Position numbers and translations under genes: made by a program
Shown here: piece after piece, positions 41,370 to 48,730 of the stretch
Position numbering within the stretch: position 1 is the first letter of the stretch
Layout of the letters: every line of letters begins with the position of its first letter
From: Duncaniella dubosii
GTDB lineage: Bacteria > Bacteroidota > Bacteroidia > Bacteroidales > Muribaculaceae
Assembly (NCBI RefSeq): GCF_004803915.1
Contig: NZ_CP039396.1
Location: 1,612,001 to 1,676,000, forward strand
DNA length: 64,000 bases
Reading direction: 5' to 3'
Notes under the pieces: model-generated
Databases searched by the model: none
What the model saw: the letters and a program-made list of their open reading frames with translations, nothing else
Told to the model about the DNA's origin: nothing

Positions 41370-41776
41370 ATGTCGAAGATGTTGCGGACAATGGTCCAGA
41401 TAATGATGGTTGTGAGGATAAAGAGGATGAAAAACCGTGAAGAAAGGGTGCGTTGGAGTCGAGTCTGTCGAGATCCTATATGCCGCGATAATATAAGCAA
41501 TCCCAGCAGTGGGATTTCAATGATAAAAAGCGCGTTATAACTGAAGGCTGCTTTCAAGTCTCCGTTAAAAATGGCGTGTATGGCCCGCTGAGAGCCGCAG
41601 CCGGGACAAGAAAGTCCTGTAAGCATCTTGAACATGCAGCGGGGATAGAGCCCTGATGACGGTTCAAAATTCAGATAGAGAACGCAGAGACCTATGGCTG
41701 CCACGCAAAGACCGGCAATCAGTAGACGGCGGTATAGGGAAAACCGGGCATTGATTTTTCTCTCGGTTGGCGACAT
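41366..41776 (-). CDS. DUF2752 membrane protein
   Basis: The 136-residue protein carries the family signature CPGCGSQRAIHAIFNGD (about residues 56-72) between membrane helices (LLIAGLCVAAIGLCVLYL, LFIIEIPLLGLLIL, FFILFILTTIIIWTIV). DUF2752 proteins are small inner-membrane proteins of unknown function; the paired Cys could bind metal or form a disulfide. It is translationally coupled to the 7TM-HD gene and 33 bp downstream of a GYF/CD225 gene, a pairing seen in other Bacteroidetes as I recall. Confidence 0.85.
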   Translation of the reverse strand: MSPTERKINARFSLYRRLLIAGLCVAAIGLCVLYLNFEPSSGLYPRCMFKMLTGLSCPGCGSQRAIHAIFNGDLKAAFSYNALFIIEIPLLGLLILSRHIGSRQTRLQRTLSSRFFILFILTTIIIWTIVRNIFDI

Positions 41777-41809
41777 GTGTACTGACAGATTGTTTCTTGT
41801 TCGTGTTAG

Positions 41810-42379
41810 TCATAAGGCAGATTCAGAACAGAGCCCGAAGATTACCGAGAACGGTGCCCATATAAGTCCGGCGACAAACGAGATGATTACCCAAAGCTGG
41901 GCTTTTGACGATGCGTCGAGAGCCGCTATATAGTCTCCACGGTAATACGCAGGCGAGACTTTTGCCGCATAGAAGATTGCGACTATTCCCGAGGGTATGC
42001 AGCAGCAGATTGTTGCCAGAATGGCCCATATAAGGTAATTGTCGGGCATAGGCGGGACAGCGTTCGGGTCATTCGGCTGTTGTCCGTAAGGATTTTGTCC
42101 ATATGGCTGGCCGTAGTGGTGCTGGCTGCTGTTATATGCGCTGTAAGGATTGCTCTGTCTGGTATAGTCTTGCTGACCGGAATATGTATGGCTGTCTCCT
42201 TGGTTCTCGTTGTTTGAGGAAAGGATTGCTGCGATCTCAGGAATGGCACTCGCGGTAGTCCAGTCGCTCAGTCCTTCGTGCCATACCGGGGTCGAAGGGT
42301 TGAGTTCCGGTTTCGAGGCGACCTCTTCAAGTGTGAGCGGTCCTTCCTGCACACTGTCGATTATGATCCAGTATTTCAT
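41810..42379 (-). CDS. GYF_2 domain plus CD225/dispanin-like membrane protein
   Basis: The 189-residue protein has an N-terminal GYF_2/DUF4339 domain (YWIIIDSVQEGPLTLEEV then PVWHEGLSDWTTAS), a Gln/Tyr/Asn/Pro-rich linker (about residues 60-110) and a CD225/dispanin domain with two membrane helices (YLIWAILATICCCIPSGIVAIFYA and AQLWVIISFVAGLIW). The double Cys-Cys before the first helix resembles the palmitoylation site of animal IFITM proteins, but that parallel is only structural. The function in bacteria is unknown. It heads an apparent operon with DUF2752 and the 7TM-HD protein. Confidence 0.85.
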   Translation of the reverse strand: MKYWIIIDSVQEGPLTLEEVASKPELNPSTPVWHEGLSDWTTASAIPEIAAILSSNNENQGDSHTYSGQQDYTRQSNPYSAYNSSQHHYGQPYGQNPYGQQPNDPNAVPPMPDNYLIWAILATICCCIPSGIVAIFYAAKVSPAYYRGDYIAALDASSKAQLWVIISFVAGLIWAPFSVIFGLCSESAL

Positions 42380-42449
42380 TTGTGGTGGTAAGGAAAATGG
42401 TGTTGTTAGCGCGGAAGAATGGATGAAAAATATTTAGAGTATGTGGATG

Positions 42450-42473
42450 AGGGGACGTGCGGATTCGCGTCCC
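42450..42473 (-). terminator. Hairpin after deoC
   Basis: GGGGACG (42450-42456) pairs with CGTCCCC (42467-42473), loop 10 nt, between the deoC stop and the GYF/CD225 start. A weak terminator. Confidence 0.4.
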
Positions 42474-42515
42474 CGTGTTCAATCCGTGACACAGCGGGGC
42501 TGTATCAGTGTCTGA

Positions 42516-43400
42516 TTAGAAAAATTTTGTTTCTTCGCCGAGGATGTCTGAGAGGACTGCGTTGGCAAGTCGTGACGCTCCGAGGCGGAAATACTCGTTG
42601 GTCTCAACCCACTGGTCACCGAGGACAGTTTTCACGATTGTGTAGTATTTCAGAGCGTCTTCAGTGGTCGATACTCCTCCGGCGGCCTTGAAACCTACCA
42701 TACGGCCGGTCTTCTCATAGTATTCCTTGATACATTCACACATGATATAGGTTGCTTCGATCGATGCGCCGGGATATTCTTTACCTGTAGAGGTCTTGAT
42801 GAAGTCTGCTCTGGCATACATCGAAAGAATTGAGGCGTTACGGATGTTTTCGGCTGTCTTGAGTGCGCCTGTCTCAAGGATTACTTTCATGAGCGAGTCA
42901 CGGCATGAGTGTTTCATTTCTGAAAGTTGGTCGCATACTTCCTCATAGTCCTTGTCGAAGAAATCTCCGAGTCCGAGCACTACGTCGATTTCGTCAGCTC
43001 CGGCTTCGACGGCCAGACCGACTTCTGCAACCTTGACCTCAATGAAGCTCTGGGCGCTCGGGAAGCAGCCTCCGACAGCGGCGATGTCGACATCGGAACA
43101 GTCGAGCACAGTGCGTACGATAGGAACGAAGTTGGGATAAACACAGATGGCTGCCACATTTGGAAGGTCGGCATGTTCGTGGGCGAAAGCGTTGACCCTC
43201 TCTGTGAAATCGGCTACCGAACGCTGTGAGTCAGTTGACTTCAGGGTGGTGAGGTCTATGGAGTTGAATATTTTTTTGAGGACTTCAGGAGTGTTGTTCT
43301 CGGCAAGGTGCTTGTCAAGGATTTCATTGACTTTTGCTGCGACTTCGGCGTCAGATGTGGTGACGCGGCTGTCGGCAAGGACTTGTTGATATTTATCCAT
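42516..43400 (-). CDS. deoC: Deoxyribose-phosphate aldolase
   Basis: The 294-residue enzyme has the class I aldolase motifs: ICVYPNFVPIVR, EVKVAEVGLAVEAGADEIDVVLGLGDF, VILETGAL, the Schiff-base lysine in ADFIKTSTGK and GFKAAGGVST. It splits 2-deoxyribose 5-phosphate into acetaldehyde and glyceraldehyde 3-phosphate in deoxynucleoside breakdown. It has about 35 extra N-terminal residues compared with the E. coli enzyme, as in other Bacteroidetes. It lies 91 bp after the MazG-like gene, with possible co-transcription. Confidence 0.95.
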   Translation of the reverse strand: MDKYQQVLADSRVTTSDAEVAAKVNEILDKHLAENNTPEVLKKIFNSIDLTTLKSTDSQRSVADFTERVNAFAHEHADLPNVAAICVYPNFVPIVRTVLDCSDVDIAAVGGCFPSAQSFIEVKVAEVGLAVEAGADEIDVVLGLGDFFDKDYEEVCDQLSEMKHSCRDSLMKVILETGALKTAENIRNASILSMYARADFIKTSTGKEYPGASIEATYIMCECIKEYYEKTGRMVGFKAAGGVSTTEDALKYYTIVKTVLGDQWVETNEYFRLGASRLANAVLSDILGEETKFF

Positions 43401-43491
43401 GATGATTATTATTTAAGTTTAGGGTATTAGGTGAACTGTAATATTCTGGTTTTTACGACACAGTCTGTCTTTGACTTTGAGGCCGTAAAGG

Positions 43492-43851
43492 TCATTGCTT
43501 TAACTTCGGGTTTGAGGCATGGCGCAGTGTGTCGCGTGCGGTTTTCTTTTCGATGTTGCGTCGGAATGCCTCGGTCAGATCTATCCCGGTCTGGTTGGCT
43601 ATAGCTGTCAGTACCCAGAGGAGGTCGGCGAGTTCGTCGGCAAGCGCGTCGGGCTTTTCTCCGTTCTTAAATGACTGGTCGCCATATATACGGGCCATTA
43701 GTCTGGCCACTTCACCGGTCTCTTCTGCGAGGATTGCCATATTGGTGAGAGGCGAGAAGTAACGTACCCCGACAGTAGTAATCCATTTGTCGACTACCGT
43801 CTGGAGCGAACGCAGCGAAATAGAATCATCGGCCGTAGGTGTGAAATCCAT
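43492..43851 (-). CDS. MazG-like nucleotide pyrophosphohydrolase
   Basis: The 119-residue all-alpha protein has the MazG/dUTPase-2 pattern of acidic residues: LAEETGEVARLMARIYGD and ALADELADLLWVLTAIANQTGIDL, which bind Mg2+. It hydrolyses a nucleoside triphosphate to the monophosphate; the substrate is unknown. I chose the ATG at 43851 (MDFTPTADD), 2 bp after the dtd stop; a TTG at 43857 would overlap dtd and is the alternative. Confidence 0.85.
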   Translation of the reverse strand: MDFTPTADDSISLRSLQTVVDKWITTVGVRYFSPLTNMAILAEETGEVARLMARIYGDQSFKNGEKPDALADELADLLWVLTAIANQTGIDLTEAFRRNIEKKTARDTLRHASNPKLKQ

Positions 43852-43853
43852 AG

Positions 43854-44306
43854 TCAATCCTTTAGTTTTGAATCTATAACAATTGTCACAGGGCCGTCGT
43901 TCACAAGTGACACCTGCATGTCAGCCCCAAACACCCCCTTTTTAACTTCTTTTCCAAGAAGCGAAGAGCATTCGTCGCAAAACATTTCGTAGAGAGGGAT
44001 TGCAATGTCGTGGCCGGCAGCCCGTATATAGCTTGGCCGGTTTCCTTTGCGGGTTGATGCGCATAGCGTGAATTGGCTGACGGCAAGCAGTTCGCCATCA
44101 ACATCTGCGAGAGAGCGGTTCATCACTCCGGCATTGTCGGAGAAAATACGCATTGCAACACATTTTGATGCAAGCCAACGCACATCGTCGGGGGTATCAC
44201 CCTCGGCCACGCCGACAAGAACCATCAACCCTTGGCCGATAGCACTGTGAAGCTCCCCGCCTATGCTTACGGAAGCCTCAATGACACGTTGAATTACTAA
44301 CTTCAT
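43854..44306 (-). CDS. dtd: D-aminoacyl-tRNA deacylase
   Basis: The 150-residue enzyme has LVGVAEGDTPDDVRWLASK, VSQFTLCASTRKGNRPSY with the catalytic SQFTL loop, and the NDGPVTIVID variant of the NxGPVT motif. It removes D-amino acids (and Gly from tRNA-Ala) from mischarged tRNA. The ATG at 44306 (MKLVIQRVIEA) is the family start; the frame extends to 44384 without support. A -7 box ends only six bases upstream, suggesting a leaderless transcript. Confidence 0.94.
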   Translation of the reverse strand: MKLVIQRVIEASVSIGGELHSAIGQGLMVLVGVAEGDTPDDVRWLASKCVAMRIFSDNAGVMNRSLADVDGELLAVSQFTLCASTRKGNRPSYIRAAGHDIAIPLYEMFCDECSSLLGKEVKKGVFGADMQVSLVNDGPVTIVIDSKLKD

Positions 44307-44312
44307 AATCCG

Positions 44313-44320
44313 CAAATTTA
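44313..44320 (-). promoter_or_regulatory. -7 box of dtd, apparently leaderless
   Basis: TAAATTTG on the minus strand is a perfect TAnnTTTG. It is followed by CGGATT and then the dtd ATG at 44306, so transcription would begin at or next to the start codon. No good -33 element is visible. Confidence 0.45.
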
Positions 44321-44591
44321 CGAAATAAATCGGATTATATGTCTGAAAGTGATGAAAAATGAGGACAACGGCCTCAGAATCCATGATTTTTTGAGATTGT
44401 ATCCGGCATTCAGGATTTTATGACGCATATCTCAGACCTATCTTATTCATGATATGGGACCGCGGCAAGTAAATAGTCGTCCATACTCTGATTCTTTTAT
44501 GTGACGAGGATTATAATTCCGATTTTTTTCGAATCCTGTGAACTGATTTGAGAAAAATAGCGTTATTAGAAATGAACGTCAACTATTGTTT

Positions 44592-45776
44592 ATGAAAGGG
44601 AAATCAAGATTGTTAATGGTGTTAGCAGCGTTAGGTCCCTTGGGTATTTCTGCCCAAGGGATTGCTGACGTTGTGGCAGCTCTGGAAAAGACGGGTTGCT
44701 ATGAGGCCAATGCAAGTTTCAATGTGTCGCTTCCGCAGAGTGACAAAGATGTTGTCTATGAGGTCAGTCTTGCTTCTGCTCCGGCACCCGCCGACAAATT
44801 GTCGCCGTGCTCCTATCTGACAGAATGGGGACTGGAGACCCCGTCTGGCACGGTGAAAGGTTTCTCGGCCTATTTCGACGGGCATCATTACCGGTATCGC
44901 AACGAGCGTCTTCAGGAATATCACATGGATTGGGATTCGATTCCTTTCATGTCGCGTGGCAATTCGGTAGGGGTGCAGGGCAATGCACAGTTTACCGACC
45001 TTTATCCATGTTATATAGCCAAGGAACTCGCCGGAATGGAAAATGATGACCGCTATATGCTCGATATTAAACCGGATGTGACATTTGACGGCAAGAAAGC
45101 TGTTGAAATCACGGCAGTGATGAAGGTCAACGATGTCACTGCAATGGAGAAACGCTTCATATTCGATGCTTCGACAATGATGCCGATGCGTATCGACACT
45201 GAAAGCAATCCCGGTCAGATAACAGAGCAGTCGATGCTCGTAAGTTATCACTATCCGGCTGAGATGCACTGTCCTGAACTCAGTGAAGAGTCTCTAATGG
45301 CGCTTTATCCTGAAGTTTTTGAGAAATACAGGGAGAATAATTTCCGTATCGAGAATCTTGCCGGGACTCAGTTCCCGACATTTTCACTCCCGACCACTAC
45401 CGGCGAGCGTTACACCTATCACCGTGGCGACAGTTTCGCTGCTCCGACAGTCATTGCAATTCTCGACCCCTCGGCCGGGTTTAATGCTGAGCTGGTTGAA
45501 GGTGTGCGTGGAGCAGTAGACCGGCTACCGTCTCAGGCCGATGTAATCTGGGTGTTTAATTCGACTAATATCGATGCAATCGAGAGCGTTATCCCTTCGA
45601 TTCGTCCCGGCGAGCATCTTCTGATGAACGGCAAATCGCTTGTACGCGATTGCGGAGTGGCCTCCATGCCGGTGGTAATTATGACCGACACGGCCGGAAA
45701 AGTGAAAAATGTGGTGCTCGGATTCAACAAGGAGCTTGGAAATATTGTTTTACAGACGATGGCTCTTGTCGAATAG
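44592..45776 (+). CDS. Exported protein: LolA/RseB-like domain plus thioredoxin-fold-like domain without CxxC
   Basis: The 394-residue protein begins with a signal peptide (MKGKSRLLMVLAALGPLGISAQ). Residues about 25-235 alternate long beta strands (ASFNVSLPQSDKDVVYEVSL, FSAYFDGHHYRYRNERL, KRFIFDASTMMPMRIDTE) like LolA/RseB half-barrels. Residues about 250-394 look like a TlpA/thioredoxin fold (PTFSLPTTTGERYTY, VIAILDPSAGFNAELVEGV, VASMPVVIMTDTAGKV, with the cis-Pro in SMPVV), but the active-site CxxC is replaced by DPSAGF. It probably binds a hydrophobic ligand or protein in the periplasm. Domain calls are by pattern. The gene for Tpx follows after 37 bp. Confidence 0.65.
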   Translation: MKGKSRLLMVLAALGPLGISAQGIADVVAALEKTGCYEANASFNVSLPQSDKDVVYEVSLASAPAPADKLSPCSYLTEWGLETPSGTVKGFSAYFDGHHYRYRNERLQEYHMDWDSIPFMSRGNSVGVQGNAQFTDLYPCYIAKELAGMENDDRYMLDIKPDVTFDGKKAVEITAVMKVNDVTAMEKRFIFDASTMMPMRIDTESNPGQITEQSMLVSYHYPAEMHCPELSEESLMALYPEVFEKYRENNFRIENLAGTQFPTFSLPTTTGERYTYHRGDSFAAPTVIAILDPSAGFNAELVEGVRGAVDRLPSQADVIWVFNSTNIDAIESVIPSIRPGEHLLMNGKSLVRDCGVASMPVVIMTDTAGKVKNVVLGFNKELGNIVLQTMALVE

Positions 45777-45813
45777 ACTATAGTTAGTAATGAAATCATA
45801 AAACTACAGAATA

Positions 45814-46323
45814 ATGGAAACCGTATTTTTTAAAGGCCAGCCGTGTCATACTTGCGGCTCAGTACCTTCGATTGGCGAGACAGCCCCTTGTTTTCATCTC
45901 GCAGGCGCGGATCTGTCGCAGTTGCTCTGCACTGATTTTGCAGGAAAGCGCGTGGTTCTCAACATATTTCCAAGCCTTGACACGGAAGTATGTGCCCGTA
46001 GTGTGCGCCGTTTCAACGAAGAGGCTGCCAAACTTGACGATGTAGCTGTCATCTGTGTGTCTATGGATCTCCCGTTTGCAATGGGACGTTTCTGCACAAT
46101 TGAGAATATCAAGAATGTTGTTTTCGGTTCTGCATTCCGTTCGCCTCTTTTCGGTCAGAAATATGGTGTGCAGCTTGTCGACGGTCCGCTTGCAGGGCTG
46201 CTTGCTCGATGTGTCCTTGTACTTGACGAGAATCGTCGTGTGATTTTCCGTGATCTTGTCGAGGAGATTACTAATGAGCCGGACTATGATGCTGCGCTAA
46301 AGGTTCTCAGAAACGAAGTATAA
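45814..46323 (+). CDS. tpx: Thiol peroxidase (Tpx, peroxiredoxin)
   Basis: The 169-residue atypical 2-Cys peroxiredoxin has the Tpx signature IFPSLDTEVCARSVRRFNEEA with the peroxidatic Cys (about residue 60) and the resolving Cys in MGRFCTIENI (about residue 93). It reduces hydrogen peroxide and lipid hydroperoxides using thioredoxin. It has an additional N-terminal CHTCG pair not usual for Tpx. It is followed by a strong terminator. Confidence 0.94.
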   Translation: METVFFKGQPCHTCGSVPSIGETAPCFHLAGADLSQLLCTDFAGKRVVLNIFPSLDTEVCARSVRRFNEEAAKLDDVAVICVSMDLPFAMGRFCTIENIKNVVFGSAFRSPLFGQKYGVQLVDGPLAGLLARCVLVLDENRRVIFRDLVEEITNEPDYDAALKVLRNEV

Positions 46324-46349
46324 ATTTATCGGATTATAAATTTGATTAG

Positions 46350-46386
46350 CCTCCCTTCCGACGGATTTGTTCTGTCGGAAGGGAGG
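46350..46386 (+). terminator. Terminator after tpx
   Basis: CCTCCCTTCCGAC (46350-46362) pairs perfectly with 46374-46386, loop 11 nt, followed by TCTCGTTATTCT. It lies 26 bp after the tpx stop, before the convergent pldA gene. Confidence 0.75.
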
Positions 46387-46461
46387 TCTCGTTATTCTGT
46401 AGTAAAAATTATTCGAAGTTATCGGCGTGGGAATGACATGGTTTGCAATGGAATCGACAGG

Positions 46462-47310
46462 TTAATAATCGCTGAAGAGTTTCGGTTTGATGACAAGTCC
46501 TACACGTAGCATCGAGTGGAATTCCTTGTAGGCAAGCAGCCCTTCGCCATATCCGTTGTAGTATTGCACGAAGAGATATTGGTTGTCGCGTGGAAATATA
46601 CGGTAGTTAAACTCGACGGTGGTATTGTAGTTCAGTTTCCAGCCCTTTCTTTTGACAAGGTTGACGGCCAGACCCATGCGTCCGTTGGTCGAAGTCACTG
46701 AAGTGCCGATCTGATAGATACCGCAGTAATTGAGGATATCTTTGTTTTCCGAACCGTCGATTATCGGAAGCCACACTTTACTGTGGACAAGAATATGAGG
46801 GTCAATCATAATGCTGCCGGCGAGACTTATTCTGTTCCAAGAACGTGAAGCAGCACCGTCGCGACCGTTGGACTCGTGCTCGGCGATAAGGCTTACTTTG
46901 CCTACAAAGCGTCCCTTTACGAAAAGCGGCTTGGTCAGACCGATGCCGGGGTTGAAGTTCAGGTCGGTCATGGGCATGGAATCTTCAAATATGTTCCAGA
47001 AACACTTCTGGGAATAGAATAGATAGAGATATGTCCCGAATGGTAGCGAGCTGCGTGTGAGTCGCTGCGCAATGGATATCTGAAATTTGATATTGCTGTT
47101 TTGTCGTGTTATCTTTTCACCGACGGGAACGCCGACGATAAAGTAATTGTCTTTATAAAGGCCGAAATATGGGCCGTCGTCAAATGCGCGCCGTACGCTG
47201 TCGGTGTTGATGCTGTCGTCTCCGATGCTTACAATCTGGGCATTCGCCCCTGTGCGGAACCCGACTAAGAACAATGTCATTATAAGAGTGAATCGCAGTA
47301 GCGTTTTCAT
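46462..47310 (-). CDS. pldA: Outer-membrane phospholipase A
   Basis: The 282-residue barrel has a signal peptide (MKTLLRFTLIMTLFLVGFRTGANA) and the OMPLA signature: FYSQKCFWNIFEDSMPM, FNPGIGL and AEHESNGRDGAASRSWNRI. The catalytic His and Ser lie in HES (about residues 146-148), the Asn in SRSWN. It hydrolyses phospholipids that appear in the outer leaflet, and so helps keep lipid asymmetry. I set the start at the ATG at 47310; the open frame reaches 47430 but that part lies over the divergent promoters. Confidence 0.9.
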   Translation of the reverse strand: MKTLLRFTLIMTLFLVGFRTGANAQIVSIGDDSINTDSVRRAFDDGPYFGLYKDNYFIVGVPVGEKITRQNSNIKFQISIAQRLTRSSLPFGTYLYLFYSQKCFWNIFEDSMPMTDLNFNPGIGLTKPLFVKGRFVGKVSLIAEHESNGRDGAASRSWNRISLAGSIMIDPHILVHSKVWLPIIDGSENKDILNYCGIYQIGTSVTSTNGRMGLAVNLVKRKGWKLNYNTTVEFNYRIFPRDNQYLFVQYYNGYGEGLLAYKEFHSMLRVGLVIKPKLFSDY

Positions 47311-47395
47311 CAATGTGGTCTGATTGAGAGGATAAATAGTTGTGTCCGTTGGCTGTGGTTTCAAAGAAATTTCAAACAGCTTCTGAATAAGAGTG

Positions 47396-47403
47396 CAAAT
47401 ATA
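47396..47403 (-). promoter_or_regulatory. -7 box for pldA
   Basis: TATATTTG on the minus strand fits TAnnTTTG and would give a leader of about 80 nt. It interleaves with the forward box at 47416-47423. Confidence 0.4.
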
Positions 47404-47415
47404 GCGAAAATTTAG

Positions 47416-47423
47416 TAATTTTG
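47416..47423 (+). promoter_or_regulatory. -7 box for the DUF4369 lipoprotein gene, apparently leaderless
   Basis: TAATTTTG is followed by CGGAC and directly by the ATG at 47429. Transcription from it would start at about the A of the start codon. Confidence 0.45.
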
Positions 47424-47428
47424 CGGAC

Positions 47429-48670
47429 ATGCGCTATATTCATATATTAATCATCATGTTGCTGGTCTCGATGGCCTCATGTGGCAACGACGAAGAATTT
47501 GTGATTAACTGTGAAATCCGGGGGCTTGGCTCTAAGGGTGTGGAGATGTATTACACCACACGGAGCATGCAACGTTCGGGTTTTCATCCTGTCGACGGGA
47601 AAATTGTGTTGAGGGGAGTGGCGTCAGAACCGACTCTTGTCGAGGTTTTCACGACAGATGGCGAACCTCTGTTTATGTGTGTCGCACAGAATGGCGATGA
47701 ACTAGAGGTGAAGATGGACCTTGAAAAGCCCGGTGTGATTAAAATCAAGGGTAATGACGCTTCGGAAAAATATGCGCGTTTTGTCACGGAGAATGATTCA
47801 GTGTTGAAGAGCGGCGATGTGGCTGCAATCAACGCTCTTGTGGCCGATGAGGTGATGGCGCATCCCGACCGCATTTCGTCGGCGATGCTTTTAGTGACGC
47901 GTTTCAATGCCAGAGGCTATGAGCTTAAGGCCGATTCGCTTGTCAATACTCTTAAACCTCAGGCACGTCCGTCGTGGGTTGTGGGGGCATATCCCGGAAT
48001 GGTCGGAGAGCAGGTTTCGTCCATGGCGCGCGGAACAGTAAAACCGATCACCATCAACTGCGGGCAGCTGAATGAACGTGACACCACTCTGCGCTATTGG
48101 CCCTCGAACCAGACTTACAGCATGATTGTGGTGACGGGGACAGGTAAGGGCGACAGCGTGCGCACCATGCTCAAGGAGCTGACAGGGAAACTGCCAAAAC
48201 GCAGGTTCAAGGCTCTTGAAGTCGCTGTCATGGGCGACAGCGCCATGTGGAAGCTCGCTATACGTCGCGACAGTGCGAAGTGGATGCAAGGCTGGGTGGC
48301 CGGTGGTGTGGCCGGGATCGCGGTGAGAACTTTGCAGATTCCGGGAGTGCCTTATTTTATCGTGGCTGACAGCCTTGGCAATCAGGTCTATCGCGGTTAT
48401 TCGGCCACTGCAGCCGGCGATAGTGTTAAGTCACGCCTTGCGCGTTTTTTTGACAGTGGAGATTCTGATGAGGAGACTGGTACGGTTGCTGAATCAGGTG
48501 CAAAGGACGCGGTGGCAGATAAGGCTTCTGCACGTAATGCGGTTACATTGCCGGCATCGCCGAAAAAGATTATTCCGCGGCCAGATAAACAGTTGAAACG
48601 TATGGATAACGGCCAGAGCGGGGCTGCGGGTGGTGAGCACGCTATAATGAAGTCTCAGCCACAGCGGTGA
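47429..48670 (+). CDS. DUF4369-type lipoprotein with thioredoxin-fold-like C-terminus lacking CxxC
   Basis: The 413-residue protein has a lipoprotein signal (MRYIHILIIMLLVSMASC). Residues about 25-105 resemble the DUF4369 beta domain that precedes many Bacteroidetes thioredoxin-like proteins (FVINCEIRGLGSKGVEMYY, GVIKIKGNDASEKY). The region about 195-330 looks TlpA-like (ITINCGQLNERDTTLRY, LQIPGVPYFIVADSLGNQVY with a PGVPYF cis-Pro loop) but has no CxxC. The last 75 residues are Ser/Ala/Lys/Pro-rich and disordered. It probably acts at the periplasmic side of a membrane in a redox-independent way. The next gene is 60 bp downstream. Confidence 0.68.
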   Translation: MRYIHILIIMLLVSMASCGNDEEFVINCEIRGLGSKGVEMYYTTRSMQRSGFHPVDGKIVLRGVASEPTLVEVFTTDGEPLFMCVAQNGDELEVKMDLEKPGVIKIKGNDASEKYARFVTENDSVLKSGDVAAINALVADEVMAHPDRISSAMLLVTRFNARGYELKADSLVNTLKPQARPSWVVGAYPGMVGEQVSSMARGTVKPITINCGQLNERDTTLRYWPSNQTYSMIVVTGTGKGDSVRTMLKELTGKLPKRRFKALEVAVMGDSAMWKLAIRRDSAKWMQGWVAGGVAGIAVRTLQIPGVPYFIVADSLGNQVYRGYSATAAGDSVKSRLARFFDSGDSDEETGTVAESGAKDAVADKASARNAVTLPASPKKIIPRPDKQLKRMDNGQSGAAGGEHAIMKSQPQR

Positions 48671-48671
48671 G

Positions 48672-48690
48672 CCATGCAATAATTGCATGG
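48672..48690. repeat. Short palindrome after the DUF4369 gene
   Basis: CCATGCAAT, one A, then ATTGCATGG, beginning 1 bp after the stop codon. It may stabilise or end the upstream message. Confidence 0.4.
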
Positions 48691-48701
48691 TTTCTGCGTT
48701 A

Positions 48702-48728
48702 GGTAAAAAGCAATTACACCTTTTTACC
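48702..48728 (+). promoter_or_regulatory. Stem-loop directly before the start codon of the beta-helix gene
   Basis: GGTAAAAAG (48702-48710) pairs with CTTTTTACC (48720-48728), loop 9 nt, ending 2 bp before the ATG at 48731. It would cover the ribosome-binding region of a read-through transcript, or serve as part of a terminator/attenuator. Confidence 0.4.
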
Positions 48729-48730
48729 GA

